Source of the DNA: Burkholderiales bacterium
GTDB taxonomy: Bacteria; Pseudomonadota; Gammaproteobacteria; Burkholderiales; Burkholderiaceae_D
Length of the DNA stretch: 57,448 nucleotides
NCBI GenBank assembly: GCA_016200895.1
Contig: JACQDX010000142.1
Location: 1 to 57,448, forward strand
Reading direction: 5' to 3'
Both the position numbers and the translations under genes were made by a program. Below the pieces are notes generated by a model that saw nothing but the letters and a program-made list of their open reading frames with translations, was not told the DNA's origin and searched no databases. Shown here one piece after another: positions 28,012 through 36,752 of this stretch (its first letter is position 1; every line of letters starts with the position of its first letter).

Positions 28012-28545
28012 TCAGAACTTGCCGCCACCGCCCGCGCCCTCACGCTGACGCCCCATGCCGCTTTTGCGCTGCGGTGCTTCGCCATTATCTGGGCGCCTGG
28101 CTTTACCAGCGTCTGCCGTGGTGCGCAGGGATGCATTGATAAACATTTGCAGGGCCTGGCGCTGTTTATCATCAAGCGCATCGTTCATGGTCAGTACCAG
28201 TTCGCGCATTTGTTTGTTTTCTTGCACGGTGGTTTGCTCTTCTTGCTCGATGTGCGGGTTCAGGTCACGCATTTCAATATTATTTTGCTCGAGGCGCAAC
28301 TCCAGCTCTGTTTGCATCCGGTTCCTGCGGACATCACGCTGATGCAGCATGGAAGATAGCTTGCTTTCTGTCTGTTGCCACAGCAATTGCTGATTGGCAT
28401 TCAGGTTCAAATCCTTTTTTAACTCGCCTGCTTTGGCCAACAAACTTTCCAGACGCACTTCCATGACCGGCGTTGCATGTGCAAGAGAAGCAAACAGGGT
28501 AAAACAAGCGGAGAAGACGATGTTGCGTAAGTTGATAGGGTGCAT
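28012..28545 (-). CDS. Spy/CpxP-like periplasmic protein (LTXXQ type)
   Basis: A 177-residue exported protein: signal peptide ending near AHA (residue 25), then a mainly helical, charged core with LNLNANQQLLWQQTESKL, which is of the LTxxQ kind, and a second region LDDKQRQALQMFI. Spy/CpxP relatives are periplasmic chaperones or stress sensors. The C-terminal tail is rich in Gly, Arg and Lys. The ATG at 28543-28545 is chosen because AGGAATG precedes it and the signal peptide starts there; the longer frame would run into the dusA terminator. Confidence 0.8.
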   Translation of the reverse strand: MHPINLRNIVFSACFTLFASLAHATPVMEVRLESLLAKAGELKKDLNLNANQQLLWQQTESKLSSMLHQRDVRRNRMQTELELRLEQNNIEMRDLNPHIEQEEQTTVQENKQMRELVLTMNDALDDKQRQALQMFINASLRTTADAGKARRPDNGEAPQRKSGMGRQREGAGGGGKF

Positions 28546-28587
28546 GTCATTCCTGCCTAAAAAGACACCGCCCAAGATTACAGGCAT

Positions 28588-28617
28588 AAAAAAGCCCACG
28601 CATATGAATGCGTAGGC
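28588..28617 (-). terminator. Rho-independent terminator after dusA
   Basis: Minus-strand stem GCCTACGCAT/ATGCGTGGGC (one G-U type mismatch) with loop TCAT, then TTTTTT. It lies about 175 bases after the dusA stop. Confidence 0.82.
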
Positions 28618-28792
28618 GAAATCTCACTGAGGTAGTGAGTTGAAGGAGCGTGCAATGAAACATAAGCAATATATTCCGACAAGAACCCAACTCAATGATG
28701 TATTACAAATTCTTACGAATACTCGCGTTTGATTTACAAATAAGCTCATGTATCAGACTCAAATCACCTGCATACGCAAATTCGCTACCTGT

Positions 28793-29839
28793 TTATGCAG
28801 CAACCGAGACTGGCACTTCCTGGTTTCTGTCAAATGCAGTAACGCTTTGCATGGCAAGGGCCGCTTCCAGCAATAATTCAGGTTTGCCAGAAGCGAGTCT
28901 CTTACTGTCAGACAGTATTTGACGAAACACGCGTGCGCCGACCAGACCCATCATCAAGCCCAGCATATGGCGGACAACGGTATTCAGGCGCAAACCTTTA
29001 CCACCATTGCCGTGCAATTCCAGCTGCTGATAGATATAAGGGATCATGTGCTGCAAAATTTCTTCCCTGCTCTTGACCGGAGTGACATCGCCATAATAAC
29101 GCTCGTCAAAGCTGGCCATGAAATAGGGATTGTGATATGCCTCACGCCCTATCATGACACCATCAACATGTTGCAGATGCAGGTCCATGTCTTCCAGGGT
29201 TTTGATGCCACCGTTCAAAATGATTTCCAGGTCAGGAAACTCTTTTTTGAGGCGATAGGCATAGTCATACTTCAGTGGCGGGATTTCACGGTTTTCTCTT
29301 GGTGACAAACCTTTGAGGATGGCATTGCGGGCATGGACAATAAAGGTCTTGCAACCTGCGTCAGCAACTGTGCCGACAAAATCACGCATAAATTCATAAG
29401 AATTCACTTCATTGATGCCTATCCGGTGTTTGACAGTGACATCAATGGAGACCACATCCTTCATCGCCTTGACGCTGTCAGCAACCAGTTGCGGCTCTGC
29501 CATCAGGCAGGCACCAAATGCACCTTTTTGCACGCGTTCAGATGGGCAACCGCAATTCAAATTGATTTCATCGTACCCCCATTGCTCACCGAGCCTGGCA
29601 GCATGCGCCAGATCAGCCAGCTCGCTACCGCCCAATTGCAAGGCAACCGGGTGCTCGCCCGGATTAAATTCCAGATGACGTTGTACATCACCATGCAAGA
29701 GTGAACCTGTCGTTACCATTTCGGTATACAACCAGGAGTTGCGGGTAATATGGCGGTGGAACTGGCGGCAATGCCTGTCTGTCCAATCCAGCATGGGGGC
29801 CACGGATACGCGGCGCGGGGGTAGTGCTTTTGTATTCAC
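28793..29839 (-). CDS. dusA: tRNA-dihydrouridine(20/20a) synthase DusA
   Basis: FMN enzyme that reduces U20/U20a in the tRNA D loop with NADPH. Typical DusA sequence: VSVAPMLDWTDRHCRQF near the start, TEMVTTGSLLHGD, EHPVALQLGG, the active-site Cys in NLNCGCPSERVQKGAFGA, VKHRIG, IVHARNAILKGLSP and NGGIKTLED. Either a GTG (29837-29839) or a TTG (29855-29857) could start it; neither has a good ribosome site, and I use the GTG, giving 348 residues. It appears monocistronic with its own terminator. Confidence 0.95.
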   Translation of the reverse strand: MNTKALPPRRVSVAPMLDWTDRHCRQFHRHITRNSWLYTEMVTTGSLLHGDVQRHLEFNPGEHPVALQLGGSELADLAHAARLGEQWGYDEINLNCGCPSERVQKGAFGACLMAEPQLVADSVKAMKDVVSIDVTVKHRIGINEVNSYEFMRDFVGTVADAGCKTFIVHARNAILKGLSPRENREIPPLKYDYAYRLKKEFPDLEIILNGGIKTLEDMDLHLQHVDGVMIGREAYHNPYFMASFDERYYGDVTPVKSREEILQHMIPYIYQQLELHGNGGKGLRLNTVVRHMLGLMMGLVGARVFRQILSDSKRLASGKPELLLEAALAMQSVTAFDRNQEVPVSVAA

Positions 29840-29913
29840 AATAAAACAAAGCGGCAATTCACAATACCGTATTGTACCTTGTCATGGGGAAATCGCCTTT
29901 GAATGCAACAAAT

Positions 29914-29960
29914 GCGGGGTAAACCCACGACAACAGGAAATACAATCCTGAACGCTACCA
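29914..29960 (-). pseudogene. Decayed partial tRNA-His copy
   Basis: The plus-strand text GGGGTAAACCCACGACAACAGG and onward matches the tRNA-His gene at 27785-27832 from the T arm through the anticodon arm to the D arm, with 18 identical bases in a row (AACCCACGACAACAGGAA). Three bases of the T loop are lost and the anticodon region reads ATACAAT instead of TCACAAT. The acceptor stem is not recognisable, so it cannot be functional. Confidence 0.8.
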
Positions 29961-29991
29961 TTGAAACGAACAGTAAAAATCAGACTATGGA

Positions 29992-30381
29992 TCAGGCTTT
30001 AATCACAGGCTTGTGCTGCGTACCTTCACCACGCGTCATGAATAGCATGCGGCTGGGTGCAAAAATTTTTGCCGTATGCCAGCGCCCCTTCGGCACTAGT
30101 ACCGCCTCCCCTGCCTTCATATGTATATGCTGAACGGCGTCATCCACCTCAATCAAGAAATCGGCAAGACCTGCTAGCAAATACACGAATTCATCTGCAT
30201 GTGGATGCATTTCCCAACTGGGCCAGTCAGCTTCGCAACTGAATTCACTGATCAGCCAATGTTTGCCAAAAGCTTCAATATCGGACTCAGGCAAGCTCCA
30301 GAATGCAGAACCACCTGCCATGACTGTCGCCGTACCATTGGCTGCCAGCGCAACATAGGTTTTTTGGGATTCTATTTTCAT
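29992..30381 (-). CDS. Cupin-domain protein
   Basis: A 129-residue single-domain cupin. Motif 1 is WEMHPHADEFVYLLAG with His, His and Glu ligands, and motif 2 is GEAVLVPKGRWHTAKI with the last His, so a metal site is likely intact. The substrate is unknown; small cupins include isomerases, dioxygenases and sugar binders. The start at 30379-30381 follows a very strong AAGGAGG. The GNAT gene lies 72 bases upstream in the same direction, so they may be co-transcribed. Confidence 0.9.
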   Translation of the reverse strand: MKIESQKTYVALAANGTATVMAGGSAFWSLPESDIEAFGKHWLISEFSCEADWPSWEMHPHADEFVYLLAGLADFLIEVDDAVQHIHMKAGEAVLVPKGRWHTAKIFAPSRMLFMTRGEGTQHKPVIKA

Positions 30382-30453
30382 GCTCAGCCTCCTTAAAAAT
30401 ATGGATCTCCTGCAAAAATATTTGGTATTGCTGAGCAATGCCTGTGCGCCGAT

Positions 30454-30885
30454 TTACTCTGCAATAATGCCTGAAGTCACCGCTTGAGCATGGTCTGCAA
30501 AAATAGCCATGGCTGTCTTCATGGGATGGAAACCCAGTTTTTGATAAAAACCTTCCTTACCCGGATTGGCATACAAGATGATTTTCTTATGGCCCCGCGA
30601 TTTTTCCACCAAGTGGTCCACAATAGCCTTACCCAGTTTGATGCCCTGAAACTCAGGGTGGATAGCAATGTCGCAGATATATGAGCAATCAAGACCATCT
30701 GCCAGGGCACGGCCCACGCCTACCAACTGCTCACCGGCATACACAAAGCATTTATACATGCTGCTAGAAAACACAATTTCCAGTTTTTTTGCGGGTTTAT
30801 TGCCGAGAGGAGCAATCCTGTATAGCTCGGACAGCGCCTGCCAATCGACTTCATCTTGCGTAGTGACCCATTTCAAATCCACCAT
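30454..30885 (-). CDS. GNAT family N-acetyltransferase
   Basis: A 143-residue acetyl-CoA-dependent acetyltransferase of unknown substrate. GNAT motif A is visible as YICDIAIHPEFQGIKLGKAI, with the pyrophosphate loop Q-G-x-x-L-G, and motif B as ILYANPGKEGFYQKLGFHPM. It has no signal or membrane segment. It precedes the cupin gene on the same strand. Upstream, at 30965-31065, is one copy of the palindromic repeat family. Confidence 0.9.
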   Translation of the reverse strand: MVDLKWVTTQDEVDWQALSELYRIAPLGNKPAKKLEIVFSSSMYKCFVYAGEQLVGVGRALADGLDCSYICDIAIHPEFQGIKLGKAIVDHLVEKSRGHKKIILYANPGKEGFYQKLGFHPMKTAMAIFADHAQAVTSGIIAE

Positions 30886-30964
30886 CTTGTCCTCGCTGAC
30901 CTATCCTGCATATCGGCATCTTGCAGTAATATCTTTAGTAATTAGATAATATTATATCAATAAT

Positions 30965-31065
30965 AGGACTTACGCAAAATTGTCCCAACAAGGCGTAGCG
31001 ACGAAGACAGTACTTCGGTACGACTAGGAGCTGCAACGCAGCTGGGGCGGTTTTGCGTAAGTCCT
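30965..31065 (+). repeat. Palindromic repeat element, copy B (101 bp)
   Basis: Ends AGGACTTACGCAAAATTGTC and the near-complement GGCGGTTTTGCGTAAGTCCT pair over about 23 positions with few mismatches. The inner 55 bases are conserved with copy C. It lies between the GNAT and DUF1294 genes. No coding capacity; a non-autonomous, MITE- or REP-like unit is the best reading. Confidence 0.9.
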
Positions 31066-31083
31066 AAATAAGTTCAATGGAAC

Positions 31084-31413
31084 TTAAGACCAGAAGAAAA
31101 GCATGCCGATTGCGATGCAATTGCAGATGACCGTGCCGGCAAATGCCAGCCGGAAAGAGGGCTTGATGGTCTTGTGACGAAATATTTTTTGCGCCAACAT
31201 GGCACCCGGCCAGCCACAAGCCAGGCCACACAATAATAAAGTGCGTTCGGAGATTCTTGACTCACGTTTGCGCGCCGCTGCCTTATCCAGACCATACATG
31301 ATCAGAGTGATGATGCTCATGGCGACATAGAGGATGGTTACACCCAACAATTGCAGTTGCTGATTACTACACATCAAAGAAAAGACTTCTGCAATTTGAT
31401 CAAAAAAATCCAT
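31084..31413 (-). CDS. DUF1294 small membrane protein
   Basis: A 109-residue inner-membrane protein with hydrophobic segments at about residues 18-42, 62-75 and 88-108. Between them is the DUF1294 signature: YGLDKAAARKRESRISERTLLL, then CGWPGAMLAQKIFRHKTIKPSF. The function of the family is not known; some homologues carry a cold-shock domain in front, which is absent here. It lies just downstream of the amidohydrolase gene (30 bases) in the same direction on the minus strand. Confidence 0.9.
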   Translation of the reverse strand: MDFFDQIAEVFSLMCSNQQLQLLGVTILYVAMSIITLIMYGLDKAAARKRESRISERTLLLCGLACGWPGAMLAQKIFRHKTIKPSFRLAFAGTVICNCIAIGMLFFWS

Positions 31414-31443
31414 GCCATAACAGAGGGGGTTAAAGAGCCCGGA

Positions 31444-32274
31444 TTATTGCAGACCAAACATCGCCAGTCCATTCTTATACGCAATGTGCTCTGCAATATC
31501 TGCTGGCAACTCACTCAGCATACGACGATAAAAAGCCATCAACTGCGGCACATCATCCCAGCGTGAAGTCACCCATGTATCGCTGCCAAGCACGAACCTG
31601 TCGGGATAACGCAAAAACAGGCGCTTCCATTGCGGGTTCAGGCTGCCGTTTTGCTCAAGATCAGAGCGAAAAGATAATTCACCAACCAGATTGGGATACT
31701 GCGCGAACATGGCCTCGACTTTATCCAGCGAGGTGCTCATGCCGGTATGTGCCCAGATCAATTTGACGCCGGGTGCGTGATGCAAAATACGTTCTATGAC
31801 ATCTTCATCGGAATGCGCATGCAGCCACAAGTCACGCGCCTTGGCCAGCCTCGCAATTTTCGCCATATAGGGTGCATCAGCGTCCTTGCCAAAGATGTGA
31901 AATTCCCCTATGCCGCGATAGATGCCGCGCTGCAGTTCTTTTTCGACGAAGCGCTCTATCTCTGGATTCGCAAACCAGTCATGCCTGTCGGGCTGAACTC
32001 TGTAGGGACGCAGGAAAGGGACGATCTTGATATCAGGTGCATTTTGCGCCATCAAATCCAGCGTGCCATCATTTGGCCGACTGGTCGCCAATACAGCACG
32101 TATGCCAAGCTGACGCCACAAGGCAATAACACGCTGCGGCGACCAGGTGCTGCGTGCTTCGATGTTGTAATGCATGTGGGCATCGAATATGGGCAAAGGC
32201 TCTGCTGCTGATGCAATAGCCGACATCATGAGCAAAGAACAGGCCAATAGGAACTTCTGTAAACGCATTTTCAT
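31444..32274 (-). CDS. Exported amidohydrolase-superfamily protein
   Basis: A 276-residue protein with an export signal ending near ASA (residue 24), then a metal-dependent TIM-barrel hydrolase. The N-terminal metal motif is FDAHMHYN, later ligand regions are LWLHAHSDED and IWAHTGMS, and the C-terminal Asp is in VLGSDTWV. This is the Amidohydro_2/TatD-like layout; the substrate is unknown. The ATG at 32272-32274 is preceded by GGGAGCAGG; an upstream TTG would spoil the signal peptide. Periplasmic location is inferred. Confidence 0.88.
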   Translation of the reverse strand: MKMRLQKFLLACSLLMMSAIASAAEPLPIFDAHMHYNIEARSTWSPQRVIALWRQLGIRAVLATSRPNDGTLDLMAQNAPDIKIVPFLRPYRVQPDRHDWFANPEIERFVEKELQRGIYRGIGEFHIFGKDADAPYMAKIARLAKARDLWLHAHSDEDVIERILHHAPGVKLIWAHTGMSTSLDKVEAMFAQYPNLVGELSFRSDLEQNGSLNPQWKRLFLRYPDRFVLGSDTWVTSRWDDVPQLMAFYRRMLSELPADIAEHIAYKNGLAMFGLQ

Positions 32275-32351
32275 AGTCCTGCTCCCTGCCAAAAGTTGAT
32301 GCAGCTTTCGAATCAAGAATACACGCTATGACGGAAGCGTCAACTCCATGA

Positions 32352-33716
32352 TTACAACATCCTGGCAATCAGGGCTTTTTCATGTCTGGCATCCAGCGGG
32401 ATACGCACCTTATGCCCTGCACCACCTATGATATTCAGGGGCTGATTGTCAGCATTACGCATCTCGGCCAGCTTGATCATTTCGTTGCCATTCGGCGAAA
32501 TGATTTCTATCTCATCGCCAACAGCAAAGCGATTTTTGACTTCCACTTCTGCCCAGCCATCTGTCACTTGCAAGACCTGTCCTACATACTGGCTGCGGTG
32601 CGCCCTGGATACACCTTCCATATAGTTTTGATGCTCTTGCGTATGATGACGCTGATAAAAACCATCGGTATAACCGCGATTGGCGAGACCATTCAGTTGG
32701 CCCAGCAAGTCAGTATTGAATGGACGACCAGCCACCGCATCATCTATCGCACGTCTATAGGTTTGGGCGGTGCGGGCAACATAGTAAATAGATTTGGTGC
32801 GACCTTCAACCTTCAAGGAATCAATACCGATTTTCGCCAGACGCTCGACATGCTCAACGGCGCGTAAATCCTTGGAGTTCATGATATATGTGCCGTGTTC
32901 ATCTTCCAGTATAGGCATGAACTGGCCAGGCTTGCCACCCTCTTCTATCAGATACGGACGATCAGCGAGTGGATGGCGCGGCATATCACCCATGGCCGAG
33001 AACGACTGATTGGCCTCTTCCAATGCTTGTTGATAATTGAACTGGATACTCTCGACCGGGATACGCGCCAGGTCACCGGTTTCATTTTCTGTGGCGTTTT
33101 CGACCTTGTAGTCCCAGCGACAGGAATTGGTGCACGTGCCCTGGTTAGGGTCGCGATGATTGAAATAGCCGGACAACAGGCAACGGCCAGAATAGGCTAT
33201 ACACAAGGCACCGTGAACGAATACTTCCAGTTCCATATCCGGGCATTGCTGGCGGATTTCTTCTATTTCATCGAGTGACAATTCGCGTGACAGAATGACG
33301 CGGGTCAGGCCCATTTTTTTCCAGAATTTGACATCAGCCCAATTCACGGCATTGGCTTGCACTGACAGATGCACGGGCACTTCCGGCCATTTTTCACGCA
33401 CCATCATGATCAGGCCGGGGTCAGCCATAATGAGTGCATCCGGCTTCATGTTGACGACCGGCTCCATATCGCGCAGATAGGTTTTGAGTTTGCTATTGTG
33501 CGGGAAGATATTGCTGGCGACAAAGAACAACTTGCCGCGTGCATGGGCACCGTCTATGCCCTGCTGCAAAACATCGAGCGTAGAAAATTCATTATTGCGG
33601 GCGCGCAGGCTATAGCGCGGCTGGCCTGCATACACCGCATCGGCACCAAAGTCGAAAGCGGCATGCATTTTTTCCAGTGAACCGGCGGGTAAGAGAAGTT
33701 CTGGGGCTTTGAGCAT
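32352..33716 (-). CDS. trhP: Peptidase U32-family tRNA hydroxylation protein TrhP (YegQ)
   Basis: Needed for prephenate-dependent hydroxylation of wobble U34 to 5-hydroxyuridine in tRNA (known from E. coli TrhP/YegQ). From the MLKAPELLLPAGS start the protein has 454 residues, nearly identical in length to E. coli YegQ. Conserved parts: FGADAVYAGQPRYSLR, VVNMKPDALIMADPG, SVQANAVNWADVKFWKKMG, and the cysteine-rich segment FVHGALCIAYSGRCLLSG followed by DPNQGTCTNSCRW, likely binding an iron-sulfur cluster. The upstream 24 codons of the open frame are not conserved. It appears to be a single-gene unit. Confidence 0.95.
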   Translation of the reverse strand: MLKAPELLLPAGSLEKMHAAFDFGADAVYAGQPRYSLRARNNEFSTLDVLQQGIDGAHARGKLFFVASNIFPHNSKLKTYLRDMEPVVNMKPDALIMADPGLIMMVREKWPEVPVHLSVQANAVNWADVKFWKKMGLTRVILSRELSLDEIEEIRQQCPDMELEVFVHGALCIAYSGRCLLSGYFNHRDPNQGTCTNSCRWDYKVENATENETGDLARIPVESIQFNYQQALEEANQSFSAMGDMPRHPLADRPYLIEEGGKPGQFMPILEDEHGTYIMNSKDLRAVEHVERLAKIGIDSLKVEGRTKSIYYVARTAQTYRRAIDDAVAGRPFNTDLLGQLNGLANRGYTDGFYQRHHTQEHQNYMEGVSRAHRSQYVGQVLQVTDGWAEVEVKNRFAVGDEIEIISPNGNEMIKLAEMRNADNQPLNIIGGAGHKVRIPLDARHEKALIARML

Positions 33717-33819
33717 GACAAGAAAATCCGAAAAGAAAAATGTTCGCGATTTTAGTGCCATCCCGGCAGCCAGGCAAAATTTACCCATCCATTAGTTGAT
33801 CTGCATCAAACCCGCATGG

Positions 33820-34701
33820 TCATGCATCATGGCTGCGCATGGCAGTCAACTCATTGAATACCAGCGCAACCAGTACGACTATGCCACCGTAGATACTGGC
33901 AGTAGCTGGTACCTCACCGGCACCGAGCCAGGCCCAGATTGGTGCCAGCAAGACTTCAAGCAGAGACAGTAAGGCAATCTCCGGCGCTGTCAGGCTATTC
34001 GATGCCCTGACCATCAGCATGCAGGGCAAACCCAATTGAAGGAAACCGAGTATCGCCAGGATACCGATATCATGCAGCGAGGCATGAAAAGGCCAGGCAA
34101 ATGGCAACATCATCAGCGCAGAGATAGTGCCGCCCAAAAACACTGCCGGCACCAGATCAACCGCATGGCCACCCTTTTTGAGAATGATGACATTTGCCGA
34201 AGCCGCCAGAGGTATGCCGAAGGCGATCAACATACCAATCAGGCCGCGCTCATCTACTTCAGAAATGCTGCCAACAAACATCCAGCCCATGCCTATGCAG
34301 GCCGCTGCAATCGCCCACCAGGTGCGCGCCGGTATGCGTTGGTGCAAGACCAGCCAGGCCAGCAGTGCCGTGAACAAGGGTGACAGACTCTCCATGATGG
34401 AAGTATTGGCGACCGTAGTCATGGTCAGCGCAATCATGAAGCAGCTATACATGGTGGCCCACATGCAGCCAGACAAAAAACCTATCTTGCCCAATAGTTT
34501 AAGACGCGGGACAAACGCCCATTTGTATTGCCTGAGCATGACACCGGCAATAAATACAGCGGCAAAAAAACTGCGCCAAAAAGTGACTTCGAAATTACGT
34601 GCGACTTCGAGATGACGGGTAAAGACACCGGCAATACTCCACAAGGTTGCAGCGCATATCATCAGCATCACCGCTTTGCGGTGAGACATTTTATTTTGCA
34701 T
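33820..34701 (-). CDS. EamA/DMT-family transporter
   Basis: A 293-residue inner-membrane protein with about ten hydrophobic helices arranged as two EamA repeats (first repeat with WSIAGVFTRHLE and the SIMESLSPLFTALLAWLVL boundary; second with LQLGLPCMLMVRASN and ALLSLLEVLLAPIWAWL). Members of this superfamily export amino acids, metabolites or drugs; this one's substrate cannot be read from sequence. It lies after typA but is separated from it by a strong terminator at 34712-34760. Confidence 0.92.
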   Translation of the reverse strand: MQNKMSHRKAVMLMICAATLWSIAGVFTRHLEVARNFEVTFWRSFFAAVFIAGVMLRQYKWAFVPRLKLLGKIGFLSGCMWATMYSCFMIALTMTTVANTSIMESLSPLFTALLAWLVLHQRIPARTWWAIAAACIGMGWMFVGSISEVDERGLIGMLIAFGIPLAASANVIILKKGGHAVDLVPAVFLGGTISALMMLPFAWPFHASLHDIGILAILGFLQLGLPCMLMVRASNSLTAPEIALLSLLEVLLAPIWAWLGAGEVPATASIYGGIVVLVALVFNELTAMRSHDA

Positions 34702-34711
34702 ATAGCTCCAA

Positions 34712-34760
34712 ATAAAAAACCCGTTTGACCCTGGCCAACTTGGCTAGAGCAAAACGGGTT
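34712..34760 (-). terminator. Rho-independent terminator after typA
   Basis: Minus-strand stem AACCCGTTT/AAACGGGTT with an inner TGGC-containing loop, followed by TTTTTTATT. It starts 50 bases after the typA stop and blocks read-through into the EamA gene. Confidence 0.82.
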
Positions 34761-34809
34761 GATCATAATGTGGCAGAACTATCGGCCACATTAATCAGAA
34801 GAGATCACC

Positions 34810-36642
34810 TTATTCGCGTGATGCCTTTTTACGTTCGTGCTCTTTCAGGAAGCGCTTGCGCAGACGGATACTCTTAGGTGTCACTTCTACCAGTTCATCA
34901 TCGTCAATAAACTCGACCGCGTATTCCAGGTTCAACTGGATAGGTGGAACCAGGCGTACCGCTTCATCCGTACCAGAAGAACGCACGTTGGTCAATTGCT
35001 TGCCCTTGATCGGGTTCACGACCAGGTCATTGTCACGGGAATGGATACAGATGATCATGCCTTCATAGACTGGGTCATTATGGCTGACGAACATACGACC
35101 ACGGTCTTGTAATTTCCAGATAGCGTAGGCAACTGCTGCGCCGTCATCTTGCGAGATCAACACGCCGTTGCGACGACCGGCAAGTTCACCTCTGGTGTTA
35201 TCCACTGGTGCGTATTCATCAAACACGTGGCTCATCAAGCCTGTACCGCGTGTCAATGTCATGAATTCGCCCTGGAAGCCGATCAGGCCACGTGCTGGAA
35301 TACGATATTCCAGACGGACACGACCTTTGCCGTCCGGTTCCATGTTTTGCAGGTCGCCACGACGACGACCCAATTCTTCCATGACACCACACTGGTTGGC
35401 TTCTTCGACGTCAACAGTCAGGTTTTCATATGGCTCATGACGTACGTCACCTACCATTTTGAAGACCACGCGTGGACGGGATACAGCCAACTCAAAGCCT
35501 TCACGACGCATGTTTTCGATCAGGATAGTCAGATGCAACTCACCACGACCAGAAACTTCATACGTGGAATCATCACCTTCAGCCTGCACAACGCGCAAGG
35601 CCATGTTGGATTTCAATTCACGTTCCAGACGGTCACGGATTTGACGTGTCGTCACGAATTTGCCTTCGCGGCCAGCCAATGGTGAACTGTTAACCATGAA
35701 GTTCATGGTCAGTGTTGGTTCATCAATCTTCAGCATAGGCAAGCCATCAGGCGTGTCTGGTGCGCAAATAGTAGAGCCAATGCCGATTTCTTCAATACCG
35801 TTGATCAGGACGATGTCACCAGCCAGCGCTTCGTCAACCAGTACGCGATCCAGACCCTGGAAAGTCAATACCTGATTAATACGCGCTTTAGTTGGTTTGT
35901 CGCCAGGACCATTCATCCAGACTACGTCTTGCAATGCCTTGACACGACCACGCAGGATACGGCCAACGCCGATTTTACCAACGTAGGAAGAGTATTCCAG
36001 GGAAGTGATTTGCAATTGCAAAGGACCATCTGGATCATCTTCACGCGCAGGAACGTGCTTCAGGATAGCGTCGAACAAGGGTTCCATATTACCCTCGCGC
36101 ACTGTATCTTCCAGACCGGCATAACCTTTGAAACCGGATGCGTAGATGATAGGGAAATCGAGTTGTTCATCGGTTGCGCCGAGTTTGTCGAACAATTCAA
36201 AAGTCGCGTTGACTGCTTTTTGCGCATCGGCGTTTTCACGGTCAATCTTGTTGACGACAACGATAGGCTTCAAACCCAGTGCCAGCGCTTTACGTGTAAC
36301 GAAACGCGTTTGCGGCATTGGGCCTTCTTGTGCATCTACCAGCAACAGAACGCTGTCTACCATGGACAAAACACGTTCTACTTCACCACCAAAGTCAGCA
36401 TGGCCAGGAGTATCAACGATGTTGATATGTGTGCCCTTGTATTCGACAGCACAGTTCTTGGACAAAATGGTGATACCGCGCTCTTTTTCGATATCATTCG
36501 AATCCATCACACGGGCATCAACCTGCTGGTTGTCGCGGAAAGTACCGGACTGACGCAATAACTGGTCAACCAGAGTGGTTTTGCCGTGATCGACGTGAGC
36601 GATAATGGCGATGTTACGGATAGCGCGTTTTGTAGTAGACAT
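34810..36642 (-). CDS. typA: Ribosome-associated GTPase TypA/BipA
   Basis: Translational GTPase acting in 50S assembly, notably at low temperature and under stress. The 610 residues show G1 AHVDHGKTTL, switch I EKERGITILSKN, G3 DTPGHADFGGEVER, G4 NKIDRENAD, then the elongation-factor domains II, III and V and the C-terminal BipA-specific domain ending in basic RKRFLKEHERKK. An extended -10 promoter (TGTTATAAT) stands 37 bases upstream, so it is a separate unit from truB, which ends in its own terminator. Confidence 0.98.
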   Translation of the reverse strand: MSTTKRAIRNIAIIAHVDHGKTTLVDQLLRQSGTFRDNQQVDARVMDSNDIEKERGITILSKNCAVEYKGTHINIVDTPGHADFGGEVERVLSMVDSVLLLVDAQEGPMPQTRFVTRKALALGLKPIVVVNKIDRENADAQKAVNATFELFDKLGATDEQLDFPIIYASGFKGYAGLEDTVREGNMEPLFDAILKHVPAREDDPDGPLQLQITSLEYSSYVGKIGVGRILRGRVKALQDVVWMNGPGDKPTKARINQVLTFQGLDRVLVDEALAGDIVLINGIEEIGIGSTICAPDTPDGLPMLKIDEPTLTMNFMVNSSPLAGREGKFVTTRQIRDRLERELKSNMALRVVQAEGDDSTYEVSGRGELHLTILIENMRREGFELAVSRPRVVFKMVGDVRHEPYENLTVDVEEANQCGVMEELGRRRGDLQNMEPDGKGRVRLEYRIPARGLIGFQGEFMTLTRGTGLMSHVFDEYAPVDNTRGELAGRRNGVLISQDDGAAVAYAIWKLQDRGRMFVSHNDPVYEGMIICIHSRDNDLVVNPIKGKQLTNVRSSGTDEAVRLVPPIQLNLEYAVEFIDDDELVEVTPKSIRLRKRFLKEHERKKASRE

Positions 36643-36678
36643 GATAGCGTTCTTATTGGGTAAATCGGATAACCTGCG

Positions 36679-36687
36679 ATTATAACA
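36679..36687 (-). promoter_or_regulatory. Extended -10 promoter of typA
   Basis: Minus-strand TGTTATAAT, a perfect TATAAT with the TGn extension, 37 bases before the typA start codon. No good -35 box is seen, as is common for extended -10 promoters. Confidence 0.6.
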
Positions 36688-36704
36688 TGTTGCAGCGCAA
36701 AAGC

Positions 36705-36732
36705 AGAAAAACTCCTATTATTTCAAGGAGTT
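36705..36732 (-). terminator. Rho-independent terminator after truB
   Basis: Minus-strand AACTCCT/AGGAGTT stem with a 9-base loop and TTTTTCT after it, 20 bases past the truB stop. It ends the rimP-nusA-infB-rbfA-truB unit. Confidence 0.8.
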
Positions 36733-36752
36733 GCTACAGTGCGATGACAGTA

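Noticed and set aside
27773..29960. Intact integrative element between tRNA-His and its remnant
   Set aside because: No integrase or mobility genes lie between them, only a Spy-like gene and dusA.
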